Source of the DNA: an uncultured Alphaproteobacteria bacterium
Lineage (GTDB): Bacteria > Pseudomonadota > Alphaproteobacteria > HIMB59 > GCA-002718135
Assembly: GCA_902574475.1 (NCBI GenBank)
Contig: CACGNZ010000007.1
Location: 1-61,667, forward strand
Length of the DNA: 61,667 bases
Direction of reading: 5' to 3'
Below are positions 1 to 8,973 of this stretch, one piece after another. The position numbers and the translations under genes are program-made. How positions within the stretch are numbered: the first letter of the stretch is position 1; the number at the start of each line of letters is the position of its first letter. The notes under the pieces are model-generated. The model searched no databases. It worked only from the letters and a program-made list of their open reading frames with translations, and was not told where the DNA came from.

Positions 1-213
1 TACCGCCAATCCATGTCCAAAAATCAGGATTTTCATTAAATGCAAAATAACCAAATGCAGATCCAAAAATTAAACCAGTAAACCAAACAGGCTGAGTTAC
101 AGAAAGATCTGCATATTTATAAGATAATGCTAGAGCCAGATGTAAAATTGTTCCAGAAATTGCAGCCACAAAAACGTATATAAATGAAGTTAGAGAAGGC
201 ATTTGCCAAAAAT
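1..213 (-). CDS. EamA/DMT-family transporter, C-terminal fragment
   Basis: The reverse strand is open across this stretch and encodes about 70 residues of two to three hydrophobic helices, ending in FNENPDFWTWIGG. That pattern (last loop with a G/N-E-x-P-D-x-W-T-W-I-G motif followed by the final helix) is typical of the second EamA repeat of drug/metabolite-type inner-membrane permeases. The C-terminus runs off the left window edge. The N-terminal part is missing because the sequence switches near 214 into a copy of the sugar-binding-protein gene. It is not a copy of the other EamA gene at 53229-54164, whose last loop differs. The substrate cannot be deduced. Confidence 0.6.
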
Positions 214-680
214 ATATTGCAATGATTGGTACAGGTAACTTCATGATTAATGTTGTTAAAGATCACACTGAAAAAGTAGATGCTGGATTTACAGCATTTA
301 TGGGTAGTGATGGTTCAAGAAATTCAGCATTTATTGGAGGTGACTTAATTGCAATTCCAGTTACAACTGGTGCAAAAGAAGCAGCTCTTGAATATATAGA
401 ATATGTATTATCTGAAGCTGGTCAAATCGAAGTGTATACTAAAAACGGTGGTATACCAATTCGAGCAGATCTATTTGAAGGTAATCCATACTTAACTGAT
501 GATCACATGGTATTTGCAAATGCATCTACTGTTGGAGATGTTCCTTATACAACTGTTTATCAGGAGTTAATGGATCCATGGCAAGTAGCAAACCAACGAA
601 TTTTTGCTGGCGAAGATGTGCAGACAGTTCTTGATGAACAAAATGCAATCATGCAAAAAATCATTGATGCTGGTCATTAA
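214..680 (+). pseudogene. Duplicated 3' fragment of the sugar-binding-protein gene
   Basis: This encodes the last 152 residues (from MIGTGNFMIN at 222) of the binding protein at 1147-2355 and is identical to it. The N-terminal two thirds, including the signal peptide, are absent and replaced by EamA sequence on the opposite strand. No ribosome binding site precedes 222. Any product would lack a lobe of the binding protein and would stay in the cytoplasm, so it is treated as a non-functional fragment created with the repeat. Confidence 0.8.
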
Positions 681-1126
681 TAGATAAAACATTGTAGGCG
701 AAACTTGTGAGTAGATTACGAAAAGAACAACTCGTTGGTCTTTTAATGGTTTCGCCTGCATTAATCTTACTTGCAGTTTTCTTTCTTTATCCTCTTGTAA
801 ATTCATTTTACATGTCATTTCACAAATGGCCACTTTTTGGAAAACCAAAGTGGGTAGGTCTTGATAATTATATTTTTATGTTCCAGGATGAACGTTTCTG
901 GGAGTCATTGAAATTTACATTCGTTTATACTTTAACTGTTACACCAATGTTATTTGTTGTAGCTATGGGAACTGCACTATTGTGTAATGCAAAAGCTTGG
1001 GGAACAACTTTTTTTAGAAGTATCTATTTTTTACCTGTAGTTATGTCTTTTGCTACTGCTAGTTATGTCTGGTTATGGCTCTACAGTGAAATGTATGGGG
1101 TTATCGTTTATGCATTAGAATTTTTT
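214..1126. repeat. Direct repeat, left copy (913 bp, matches 1889-2801)
   Basis: Bases 214-1126 match 1889-2801 with an offset of 1675 bp, with no difference noticed, wobble positions included. The copy starts inside the binding-protein gene and ends inside the MalF-type permease gene. At its right end a run of T (1121-1127) is followed directly by the natural upstream region of the intact binding-protein gene. Read together, 1127-2801 behaves as a 1675-bp unit in tandem after a truncated left copy. The left junction lies at an attgcaat-like microhomology with the EamA reading frame. A recent tandem duplication and an amplification or assembly chimera are both possible. Confidence 0.9.
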
Positions 1127-1150
1127 TATTATTATTGGGAGGTAATATGA
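707..1150 (+). pseudogene. Truncated duplicate of the MalF-type permease gene
   Basis: It is identical to the first 140 codons of the permease at 2382-3260, including the GTG start and the stem-loop around it. After the junction at 1126/1127 it reads about seven foreign codons (YYYWEVI) and stops within the upstream region of SBP1. The remaining membrane helices and the EAA loop that contacts the ATPase are missing, so it cannot form a working permease. It belongs to the 913-bp repeat. Confidence 0.8.
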
Positions 1151-2355
1151 AATTACTAGTAAAATTATTTTTAATTTCTTTAACTATTCTTCCATTCGCT
1201 AAAACTACTTCTGCAGAAGAATTAATCATTTGGAGTAGAGGTGGATGGTCAGACTGGATGGTTGAAGGGTTTAATAAAAAAATGGCTGACGAAGGAAAAG
1301 ATATCGTTGCTATTAACAACCTTATTGGTCATGCTGACTTTCAGGTTAAATTTACAGCTGCACTTGCTGCAGGTGAAAGAGTTGATGTTGCAAACATCGA
1401 CTTAATTAACGTCCCTTATTATGCTGCAATAGGTGCATTAGAAGATATGACTGACTTTTTAAAGTCACAACCATATTATGATCAATTAAATGGTCCAATG
1501 CTTGCTTTAGGATCTTATGATGGAACACACTTTGCTGCACCAAATGCTGCTGATGTTTCTGGTTATGTTTATAATAAAAAACTTATGCCAAACCCACCAA
1601 AAGATTGGGCAGAGATGACAAGTATGTGTGAAGACTTTGCTGCTAGAGGACAACTCATGATGGCTTGGCCTTCAAAAAGTTATGGCGGTATGATCTTTAC
1701 AGGTATGCCAGTTGCTTGGGCAAATGGCGGTTCATGGGTAAGTAAAGATGGTAAAACAGCTGAGTTAAATCATCCAAAAACAGTTGAATGGTTTAAGCAT
1801 TACCAAAATTTAATTAATATTGGTTGTGTGCCAGAAAACGTTGATGTTTGGGATTGGCCAGATAAACAAGATGGTTTCCTAGCAGGTGATATTGCAATGA
1901 TTGGTACAGGTAACTTCATGATTAATGTTGTTAAAGATCACACTGAAAAAGTAGATGCTGGATTTACAGCATTTATGGGTAGTGATGGTTCAAGAAATTC
2001 AGCATTTATTGGAGGTGACTTAATTGCAATTCCAGTTACAACTGGTGCAAAAGAAGCAGCTCTTGAATATATAGAATATGTATTATCTGAAGCTGGTCAA
2101 ATCGAAGTGTATACTAAAAACGGTGGTATACCAATTCGAGCAGATCTATTTGAAGGTAATCCATACTTAACTGATGATCACATGGTATTTGCAAATGCAT
2201 CTACTGTTGGAGATGTTCCTTATACAACTGTTTATCAGGAGTTAATGGATCCATGGCAAGTAGCAAACCAACGAATTTTTGCTGGCGAAGATGTGCAGAC
2301 AGTTCTTGATGAACAAAATGCAATCATGCAAAAAATCATTGATGCTGGTCATTAA
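1147..2355 (+). CDS. Sugar ABC transporter substrate-binding protein (SBP1, CUT1 type)
   Basis: A 402-residue extracytoplasmic solute-binding protein of family 1. An export signal covers residues 1-23, with a K-containing start, a hydrophobic core and likely cleavage after TSA. The rest shows the family pattern: an EELIIWSR opening strand, an AAPNAADVSGYVYNK segment and the AMIGTGNF segment. I chose ATG 1147, with a strong GGGAGG Shine-Dalgarno at 1137-1142, over an upstream TTG. It is 42-60% similar by eye to the proteins at 12036 and 16182, so the three are paralogs. It should capture an oligosaccharide in the periplasm and deliver it to the permeases downstream. Nearby GH127 and GH51 genes point to arabinose-containing ligands, but that is inference. 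Its promoter is not visible because the upstream DNA is the rearranged repeat. Confidence 0.93.
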   Translation: MKLLVKLFLISLTILPFAKTTSAEELIIWSRGGWSDWMVEGFNKKMADEGKDIVAINNLIGHADFQVKFTAALAAGERVDVANIDLINVPYYAAIGALEDMTDFLKSQPYYDQLNGPMLALGSYDGTHFAAPNAADVSGYVYNKKLMPNPPKDWAEMTSMCEDFAARGQLMMAWPSKSYGGMIFTGMPVAWANGGSWVSKDGKTAELNHPKTVEWFKHYQNLINIGCVPENVDVWDWPDKQDGFLAGDIAMIGTGNFMINVVKDHTEKVDAGFTAFMGSDGSRNSAFIGGDLIAIPVTTGAKEAALEYIEYVLSEAGQIEVYTKNGGIPIRADLFEGNPYLTDDHMVFANASTVGDVPYTTVYQELMDPWQVANQRIFAGEDVQTVLDEQNAIMQKIIDAGH

Positions 2356-2801
2356 TAGATAAAACATTGTAGGCGAAACTTGTGAGTAGATTACGAAAAG
2401 AACAACTCGTTGGTCTTTTAATGGTTTCGCCTGCATTAATCTTACTTGCAGTTTTCTTTCTTTATCCTCTTGTAAATTCATTTTACATGTCATTTCACAA
2501 ATGGCCACTTTTTGGAAAACCAAAGTGGGTAGGTCTTGATAATTATATTTTTATGTTCCAGGATGAACGTTTCTGGGAGTCATTGAAATTTACATTCGTT
2601 TATACTTTAACTGTTACACCAATGTTATTTGTTGTAGCTATGGGAACTGCACTATTGTGTAATGCAAAAGCTTGGGGAACAACTTTTTTTAGAAGTATCT
2701 ATTTTTTACCTGTAGTTATGTCTTTTGCTACTGCTAGTTATGTCTGGTTATGGCTCTACAGTGAAATGTATGGGGTTATCGTTTATGCATTAGAATTTTT
2801 T
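1889..2801. repeat. Direct repeat, right copy (inside the intact genes)
   Basis: This is the second copy of the 214-1126 sequence, in its natural context. It covers the last third of the binding-protein gene, the junction with its stem-loop, and the first 140 codons of the MalF-type gene. The flanks on both sides read through intact genes, so this copy is taken as the original. Confidence 0.9.
2368..2435 (+). promoter_or_regulatory. Stem-loop spanning the MalF-type start codon (locus 1)
   Basis: The 5' arm at 2368-2380 (core aggcgaaac) pairs with the 3' arm at 2423-2435 (core gtttcgcct), giving 13 pairs with two G-U. The loop of about 42 nt holds the GTG start at 2382, and the 5' arm contains the AGG that could serve as Shine-Dalgarno 8 nt before the GTG. 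The SBP1 stop codon lies only 12 nt before the stem, so a terminating ribosome could open it. Loci 2 and 3 have the same arrangement with compensating base changes (see 13257 and 17415). The left repeat copy carries it too (693-760). Confidence 0.7.
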
Positions 2802-3260
2802 GGTTTTGGTGGTGAAAATAAAAATCTAAATGTTTGGAAAACAGGAACATCATCAATGTGGGCCGTTAATGCTATGGTTACATGGAAGTTTTCAGGTATC
2901 CAAATGATTATTTTGATAGCCGGATTACAAGCTATAAGAGATGATTATTACGAAGCATCTAAATTAATGGGAGCCTCAAGATGGCAGACAATTTGGAATG
3001 TAACACTTCCTCTTCTACGACCTTCAATTGCTCTAGCATTAATTTTATCAATAGCAGGTTCAATTCAAGCATATGAACAATTTGTAATCATGACAAGAGG
3101 TGGTCCTTCAAATTCAACAAAAACACTTGTTATGCATACGGTTGATATGGGATTTGATTATTTCAAATTAGGTCCAGCAGCCTCACTTGGCGTAATCATT
3201 ATGATAATACTTTTTGTTCTAACCGTTATTCAACTACGTTTATTTAGAAAGAATTACTAA
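2382..3260 (+). CDS. Sugar ABC transporter permease, MalF/UgpA type (locus 1)
   Basis: A 292-residue inner-membrane protein with six predicted helices. The cytoplasmic coupling loop, EASKLMGASRWQTIW near residues 191-205 followed by LPLL, is the EAA motif that docks on the ATPase. It starts with GTG (MSRLRKEQLV), as in its paralogs at 13271 and 17429, and lies 26 bp after SBP1. Its stop is immediately followed by the MalG-type gene. It should form the heterodimeric pore with a MalG-type subunit. Translation may be limited by the stem-loop over its start. Confidence 0.93.
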   Translation: MSRLRKEQLVGLLMVSPALILLAVFFLYPLVNSFYMSFHKWPLFGKPKWVGLDNYIFMFQDERFWESLKFTFVYTLTVTPMLFVVAMGTALLCNAKAWGTTFFRSIYFLPVVMSFATASYVWLWLYSEMYGVIVYALEFFGFGGENKNLNVWKTGTSSMWAVNAMVTWKFSGIQMIILIAGLQAIRDDYYEASKLMGASRWQTIWNVTLPLLRPSIALALILSIAGSIQAYEQFVIMTRGGPSNSTKTLVMHTVDMGFDYFKLGPAASLGVIIMIILFVLTVIQLRLFRKNY

Positions 3261-4187
3261 GTGAGACGTTACTCATCAGATTGGTATTGGTATTATGCAA
3301 TTAACTATTCTTTAGTTATAATAATTATTTTTCCAATCTATTGGACTTTAATCTCATCATTTAAAAAACCAAGTGAATTGATTACAAGTGAACCTACTTT
3401 CTATCCTCATGATTTAACTCTACAGTATTATGATCAAATTTGGAATTTTGATAGAATTAAAGTACTTCAAGATACCGAAACTGAAGATACTAATTCTTCC
3501 GGTGTTGAAGTTGAAGAAAAATTTCGTCTTGATGGTGAAGGTGTTAAAAGACCATTTATAAATAGTGCAATAGTTTCAGCTGGAACAATTATACTAACTA
3601 TTATTGTTTGTACCTTAGGTGGATACGCACTTACTGTTTTAAATACTCCTTTTAAAAATTTTTTTTTCTTATTAGTAATATTACCAATTTTAATACCAGG
3701 TATTTCTCTAATAATCCCACTTTATAAATTACTAAAAGAAATTGGACTTACTAATTCACATTTAGGTTTAATCTTGATACATACTTGTGGTATGTTACCT
3801 TTAGGTATCTTTATGATGAGAAATGCTTTTAATAGCATACCTACTTCATTAAGAGAGGTGGCAATGCTTGAAGGCTCAAGTGAATTAAAAATTATTACTT
3901 CTGTAATGTTACCACTCGCAATTCCTGGACTTTTAACTGTTATGGTTTTTGCTATGTATGTTTCGTGGAATGATTATATTTATGCTTTTATATTTATAAA
4001 TTCACCTGAAAATACAATGTTAAACATTTCATTAATGAAAATTGCATTAGGTGGATCTCAATTTGAAATGAAATGGGGGAGTTTAACAGCTGGTTCAATT
4101 GTTAGTTTTCTTCCAATAATAATTTTTTATACTTTTCTTCAACAATATTTTGTAAGAGGAGTTACAGGAAGCGCAGTAAAAGAATAG
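3261..4187 (+). CDS. Sugar ABC transporter permease, MalG type (locus 1, copy G1)
   Basis: A 308-residue six-helix permease that begins with GTG (MRRYSSDWYWYY) in the base after the previous stop, so the two genes are translationally coupled. The EAA loop reads SLREVAMLEGSSELKI, and the C-terminus is the FVRGVTGSAVKE motif shared by most MalG paralogs here. Between the first and second helices there is a hydrophilic, acidic periplasmic insert (around residues 68-95) whose length differs in each paralog. It should pair with the MalF-type protein at 2382. Confidence 0.93.
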   Translation: MRRYSSDWYWYYAINYSLVIIIIFPIYWTLISSFKKPSELITSEPTFYPHDLTLQYYDQIWNFDRIKVLQDTETEDTNSSGVEVEEKFRLDGEGVKRPFINSAIVSAGTIILTIIVCTLGGYALTVLNTPFKNFFFLLVILPILIPGISLIIPLYKLLKEIGLTNSHLGLILIHTCGMLPLGIFMMRNAFNSIPTSLREVAMLEGSSELKIITSVMLPLAIPGLLTVMVFAMYVSWNDYIYAFIFINSPENTMLNISLMKIALGGSQFEMKWGSLTAGSIVSFLPIIIFYTFLQQYFVRGVTGSAVKE

Positions 4188-4195
4188 GAGGTTTT

Positions 4196-5251
4196 ATGTA
4201 TTCTGTAAATTTAAATAATGTAACAAAAAAATGGGGTGATGTTACAGCTGTTGATCAAGTAAATCTCCATATTAATGAAGGAGAATTTGTAGTTCTTCTT
4301 GGTCCATCTGGATGTGGTAAAACAACTACGATGCGTCTTGTAGCAGGCTTAGAAGAAATAACTGATGGTGAAATTAAAATTGGTAATGAAATAGTTAATG
4401 ACGTAGATCCAAGAAAAAGAGATGTATCAATGGTATTTCAAAATTATAGTCTTTTCCCCCACATGACTGTTAGAAATAATATCGCTTATCCTCTTAAAAT
4501 GAAAAAAATTCCTAATTCAGAACATGATAAACTTATTAAAGAAGTTTCTTCTCTTGTAGAATTACAGGATTTATTACACCGTAAACCAGCAGAATTATCA
4601 GGTGGTCAAAGGCAACGTGTTGCGCTTGCCAGAGCAATTGTACGTCAACCACGAGTTTTTTTAATGGATGAACCATTATCAAATCTTGATGCAATTTTAA
4701 GAGTTACAACGAGAGCAGAATTAAAAAATCTACATCACAGACTTGGCGTTACAACAATTTATGTAACACACGATCAAGTTGAAGCTATGACATTAGCAAA
4801 TAGAATTGCTGTTATGAACCACGGTAAACTTTTGCAGTTTGATAAACCACAGGTAATATTTGATGATCCTTCTTCTAAATTTGTTGCTGGTTTTATTGGT
4901 TCACCTGCCATGAATTTGATTGATGGCCGTATAGAAAACAAAAAATTTATTTCTGATAGTCTTACGACATCTTTTGATATTGATTATGAAGGTGATATTA
5001 CCCTTGGAGTCAGACCTGATAAAATTCAAATAGTTAATGATACTGATACAAATAATGGATCTGCTAAGGTTTATTCTGTCGAATTAACCGGTGAAGCAAA
5101 TCTAGTAACATTCAAATCAAATAATCAAAATCTAATTGTCAAAACAGATAAAAATACACAGTATGATATTGATTCTGTTTTAAAATTAAACTTCAATAAG
5201 GAAGACTGTTACTTTTTTGATATTAATAGTGAAGAAAGGTTAAGAATATGA
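4196..5251 (+). CDS. Sugar ABC transporter ATP-binding protein (MalK/UgpC/MsmX family)
   Basis: A 351-residue ATPase with Walker A GPSGCGKT at 36-43, signature LSGGQ at 134-138, Walker B VFLMDE at 154-159, and the switch histidine in THDQ near 192. A TOBE/OB-type regulatory domain follows residue 240 and is at the short end for MalK proteins. It has a strong AGGAGG before the ATG. It overlaps the GH127 gene by ATGA. It is the only importer-type ATPase in the window although four SBP/permease loci are present, so it probably energises several of them, as MsmX and UgpC-like ATPases are known to do. Confidence 0.95.
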   Translation: MYSVNLNNVTKKWGDVTAVDQVNLHINEGEFVVLLGPSGCGKTTTMRLVAGLEEITDGEIKIGNEIVNDVDPRKRDVSMVFQNYSLFPHMTVRNNIAYPLKMKKIPNSEHDKLIKEVSSLVELQDLLHRKPAELSGGQRQRVALARAIVRQPRVFLMDEPLSNLDAILRVTTRAELKNLHHRLGVTTIYVTHDQVEAMTLANRIAVMNHGKLLQFDKPQVIFDDPSSKFVAGFIGSPAMNLIDGRIENKKFISDSLTTSFDIDYEGDITLGVRPDKIQIVNDTDTNNGSAKVYSVELTGEANLVTFKSNNQNLIVKTDKNTQYDIDSVLKLNFNKEDCYFFDINSEERLRI

Positions 5252-7194
5252 ATATCATAGATACAAAAATAAATGGCGGTTTTTGGAAAAAAAGAAAAGA
5301 ATTAAATAAAAATACTTCATTATTTGCAGTTATGAAATCCTTTGAAGACACTGGAAGAGTTAAAGCAATGACTGGTGATAATGATCCTGTGAAACAAAGA
5401 CCACACATTTTTTGGGAATCAGATTTAGCTAAATTAATGGAAGGTGCTTTTTTCTCCATGCAACAAGAAAAAGATGAAGATTTAGAAAAAAAAATGGATT
5501 CTATAATTGATAAAATTATCGCTAACCAAGAAGAGGATGGATATTTAAATTATTTTTTTTCACGACATGAACCAGATAATAAATTTACCAATTTAAGAGA
5601 TAGGCATGAATTATATTGTGCTGGCCATTTGCTTGAGTCTGCAATTGAGCATCACAAAGCAACAGGTAATTCTAAATTTTTTGATGCAATGGAAAGATAT
5701 GTAGATCATATAATTTCTAAATTTGGAAGAGAAGAGGGTAAGATGAGGGGCTATCCTGGTCATCAGGAAATTGAATTAGCACTTGTAAAAGCTTACGAGC
5801 ACACAAATAAGAAAAAATTTCTTGATCTTGCGACTTACTTTATAGACGAACGTGGAACCCACGATAAACCTGAAGATCATTATTATGTAAAAGAAAAAAA
5901 GAAATTGATGGAAAAAGAAGGAGACATAGACGTCTCAAAATTACCATCTAATATGAGAGATTTCATGGCATTTGATGCTGATTTCATGGGTAAAACTTTT
6001 AGAGATCTCCATTATTGGCAGGCTCATGAAAGACCTGTTGATCAAAAAACAGCAGAAGGACATTCAGTTAGAGCACTTTATATGTTTACGGCTATGGCTG
6101 ATTTAGCAAGATTAAATAACGATAGTAAATTGTTAAATGCATGTAAGACTCTATGGAGAAACATCGTTGACAAGAGAATGTATGTCCATAGTGGAGTTGG
6201 CAGTGCACACATTGGAGAAAGATTTACATATGATTATGATTTACCCAATGATATGGCATATGCTGAAACATGTGCAACTATAGCTCTTATTTATTTTGCA
6301 AACAGAATGTCAAAGATGGAATTAAATAGTGAGTATGGTGATATTATTGAAAATAGTTTATATAATTTGCTTTTAGCAAGTACTTCTTTAGATGGTGAAG
6401 GCTTCTTTTATGATAATTATTTAGAATGTGTTCCTGGATATCTTCATTCACAAGGCAGACGTCATGGCATTAGAGATAAATATCATATGTGTTCCTGCTG
6501 TCCGCCAAATATAACTCGTCTCTTTGCAAGTATGGATATGTATATTTATAATTCATATCAAGATTCATTAATTGTTGATCAATATATTTCTTCTGAAATA
6601 GATTTAATGAATAAAACTCAAGGTATCAAAATTAATCAAACAAGTGATTTCCCACATAAAGGATACTCTAAAATTGAAGTAATAGAATCTAAAAATAATG
6701 AAACTACAATTTATTTTAGAATTCCTTCATGGGATAAAAATATGAAGATTAAACTTAATGGGTCAAAAATTGATTATGAAGTTGTAAATGGTTATGCCAA
6801 AATTAACAAAAAATGGCAAAAAGGTGATGTAATTGAGTTATCTTTTGATTTTTCACCACGATATGTTCGAACTAATCCAAATGTTCGATACAATGTAAGA
6901 AGAGCATGTTTATTTAGAGGCCCACTTCTTTATTGTTTAGAGGAAAAAGACAATGGTAAAGATCTTAATAAATTAATATTAAATACAAATAATAATTTTG
7001 ATGAAAAAGATGAAAAAATAAGTTCAGAAAATATTATTTCTTTAACAGCAAATGGATTTAAATTTAAAGATTCTAAAGATCTATATCTAAATGATAAACC
7101 AGACATAACGGAAACATCACTTAAATTTATTCCATATTATTGTTGGTCTAATAGAGGTGAAAATGAAATGTTGGTTTGGGTTAATGAAAATTAA
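5248..7194 (+). CDS. Glycoside hydrolase family 127 (beta-L-arabinofuranosidase-like)
   Basis: A 648-residue protein of the former DUF1680 family. The expected catalytic and zinc residues can be placed: E324 in HIGERF, E340 and C342 in AYAETC, and C417-C418 in CSCCPPN. In the characterised Bifidobacterium enzyme HypBA1 the equivalent cysteine is the nucleophile and the zinc is held by Cys and Glu. An (alpha/alpha) barrel is followed by beta-rich C-terminal domains. No signal peptide is present, so it should act in the cytoplasm on imported L-arabinofuranosyl (or related) oligosaccharides. It overlaps the ATPase gene (ATGA), placing hydrolysis in the transport operon. GH127 members with other specificities exist. 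Confidence 0.88.
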   Translation: MNIIDTKINGGFWKKRKELNKNTSLFAVMKSFEDTGRVKAMTGDNDPVKQRPHIFWESDLAKLMEGAFFSMQQEKDEDLEKKMDSIIDKIIANQEEDGYLNYFFSRHEPDNKFTNLRDRHELYCAGHLLESAIEHHKATGNSKFFDAMERYVDHIISKFGREEGKMRGYPGHQEIELALVKAYEHTNKKKFLDLATYFIDERGTHDKPEDHYYVKEKKKLMEKEGDIDVSKLPSNMRDFMAFDADFMGKTFRDLHYWQAHERPVDQKTAEGHSVRALYMFTAMADLARLNNDSKLLNACKTLWRNIVDKRMYVHSGVGSAHIGERFTYDYDLPNDMAYAETCATIALIYFANRMSKMELNSEYGDIIENSLYNLLLASTSLDGEGFFYDNYLECVPGYLHSQGRRHGIRDKYHMCSCCPPNITRLFASMDMYIYNSYQDSLIVDQYISSEIDLMNKTQGIKINQTSDFPHKGYSKIEVIESKNNETTIYFRIPSWDKNMKIKLNGSKIDYEVVNGYAKINKKWQKGDVIELSFDFSPRYVRTNPNVRYNVRRACLFRGPLLYCLEEKDNGKDLNKLILNTNNNFDEKDEKISSENIISLTANGFKFKDSKDLYLNDKPDITETSLKFIPYYCWSNRGENEMLVWVNEN

Positions 7195-7212
7195 TTTCTT
7201 TTAATTTCATTA

Positions 7213-8070
7213 ATGAAAAAATATAAAACAGATTGGTATTTGTATTATCTTATAAATTCCACTTTGATTATCCTTGTTTCATTTCCTATTTATTGGGCTT
7301 TTGTTTCATCTATAAAACCACCTGATGAATTAATAACAAATACCCCAACACTCTTTCCTATCAATCCAACATTTGAAAGTTATGAAAGAATTTGGAACTT
7401 AGAGCCTACTAGCTCTAGAGGTAATGTAAGATCTGCATTTACAAATAGTGCAATTGTTTCAATTGGAACTGTAGTGGTGTCAGCAGTTATTTCTACTTTA
7501 GCTGCATATGCTCTTACCATTTTAAGAACACCATTTAGATATTTTATTTTTTTACTTATAATTATGCCAATATTAATTCCTGGAATATCACTCTTAATTC
7601 CTCTTTATAAATTAGTAAAAGAACTTGGATTAATGAACTCATATTTAGGCTTAATCTTAATTCACTCAACAGGCATGCTAACTTTAGGAGTTTTTTTAAT
7701 GAGAAATGCTTTTATGAGTATACCAACATCTTTACGTGAAGTAGCTTTATTAGAAGGGTCTAGTGAGCTACGCATTATGTTTACTGTGATGTTACCATTA
7801 GCAATTCCTGGTTTATTAACACTTATGGTTTTTGCTCTTTATGGTTCATGGAATGATTTTATTTTGGCGTTTCTCTTTGTAAATACTATTGATATGGAAA
7901 TGTTAAATGTTTTCCTAATGAAATTAACATTTTCAGGATCTCAATTTGATACTTTTTGGGGACTTTTAAATGCTGGAGCAATAATAAGTTTTGTACCAAT
8001 TATAATATTCTATATTTTTCTTCAACAATACTTTGTTAGAGGAGTAACTGGAAGTGCTGTGAAAGAGTAA
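7213..8070 (+). CDS. Sugar ABC transporter permease, MalG type (copy G2)
   Basis: A 285-residue six-helix permease closely related to the product at 3261, with the EAA loop SLREVALLEGSSELRI and the end motif FVRGVTGSAVKE. The periplasmic insert after helix 1 is the shortest of the group (LEPTSSRGNVRSAF). It follows the GH127 gene by 18 bp and has no adjacent MalF-type partner. It is the first of three consecutive orphan MalG-type genes, so it may exchange with G1 as partner of the locus 1 MalF protein. Confidence 0.9.
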   Translation: MKKYKTDWYLYYLINSTLIILVSFPIYWAFVSSIKPPDELITNTPTLFPINPTFESYERIWNLEPTSSRGNVRSAFTNSAIVSIGTVVVSAVISTLAAYALTILRTPFRYFIFLLIIMPILIPGISLLIPLYKLVKELGLMNSYLGLILIHSTGMLTLGVFLMRNAFMSIPTSLREVALLEGSSELRIMFTVMLPLAIPGLLTLMVFALYGSWNDFILAFLFVNTIDMEMLNVFLMKLTFSGSQFDTFWGLLNAGAIISFVPIIIFYIFLQQYFVRGVTGSAVKE

Positions 8071-8071
8071 T

Positions 8072-8968
8072 GTGAAAAGGTATTCATCTGATTGGTATTG
8101 GTACTATGTCATCAACTATTCTTTAGTACTTATAATACTATTCCCTATTTACTGGACTTTCATTTCTTCAGTTAAAGTTCCCGATGAATTAATTACAAGC
8201 AATCCAACTTTCTATCCGCATAATTGGACATGGGAATATTATGATACAACATGGAATTTTGATGACGAAATGAGGACTAAACTTCAAAAAAAAATATCTG
8301 GTAGTACAACAATAACGGCTGGTATTGAGAGAGCTTTTTTTAATAGTGGAATTGTTACATTAGGAACTATTATTTTATCTTTAATTGTTTCCACGCTAGC
8401 TGGTTATTCATTAACTTTTTTTAGAATACCATTTAAAGAAGCTATTTTTATTGCATTAATTTTACCTATTTTAATTCCTGCAGTTTCATTAATTATACCG
8501 ATCTATAAATTATTAAAATCTCTTGGGTTAACAGATACTCATATCGGATTAATATTTTTACACGCAACAGGTATGTTGCCTATTGGTGTTTTTATGATGC
8601 GAAATGCTTTTAGTAGTATTCCTTCATCATTAAGAGAAGTAGCTATGTTGGAGGGAACTTCAGAACTAAGAATTATGACTACAATTATGATACCACTTGC
8701 TGTTCCAGGTTTACTAACTGTTATGGTTTTTGCCTTATATATATCTTGGAATGATTACATTTTAGCTTTCATTTATATAAATAGTCCTGAAAACATTATG
8801 TTGAATACTACACTTGCAAAAATAGCACTTGGTGGTGCTAAGTTTGAAATGAAATGGGGAAACCTTACTGCAGGATCGATTATTAGTTTTATCCCAATAA
8901 TTATTATATACTCTATCTTACAAAGATATTTTATTAGAGGTATTACAGGAAGCGCTGTAAAAGAATAA
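8072..8968 (+). CDS. Sugar ABC transporter permease, MalG type (copy G3)
   Basis: A 298-residue permease starting with GTG (MKRYSSDWYWYY) one base after the previous stop. The EAA loop is SLREVAMLEGTSELRI and the C-terminus FIRGITGSAVKE. Its periplasmic insert (DDEMRTKLQKKISGSTTITAG) differs in length and charge from those of its neighbours. It is closer by eye to G1 (3261) than to G2, which suggests the array grew by repeated duplication. Confidence 0.9.
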   Translation: MKRYSSDWYWYYVINYSLVLIILFPIYWTFISSVKVPDELITSNPTFYPHNWTWEYYDTTWNFDDEMRTKLQKKISGSTTITAGIERAFFNSGIVTLGTIILSLIVSTLAGYSLTFFRIPFKEAIFIALILPILIPAVSLIIPIYKLLKSLGLTDTHIGLIFLHATGMLPIGVFMMRNAFSSIPSSLREVAMLEGTSELRIMTTIMIPLAVPGLLTVMVFALYISWNDYILAFIYINSPENIMLNTTLAKIALGGAKFEMKWGNLTAGSIISFIPIIIIYSILQRYFIRGITGSAVKE

Positions 8969-8973
8969 ATTTA

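Noticed and set aside
567-848. Reverse-strand frame of 93 codons (repeated at 2242-2523)
   Set aside because: It lies inside the binding-protein and permease genes, has no ribosome site, and is present twice only because of the 913-bp repeat.
1135-1146. Upstream TTG start for SBP1 (and similar TTG starts for SBP3 and SBP4)
   Set aside because: The extra residues MGGN or similar are the translated Shine-Dalgarno. The ATG after GGGAGG gives a proper signal peptide.
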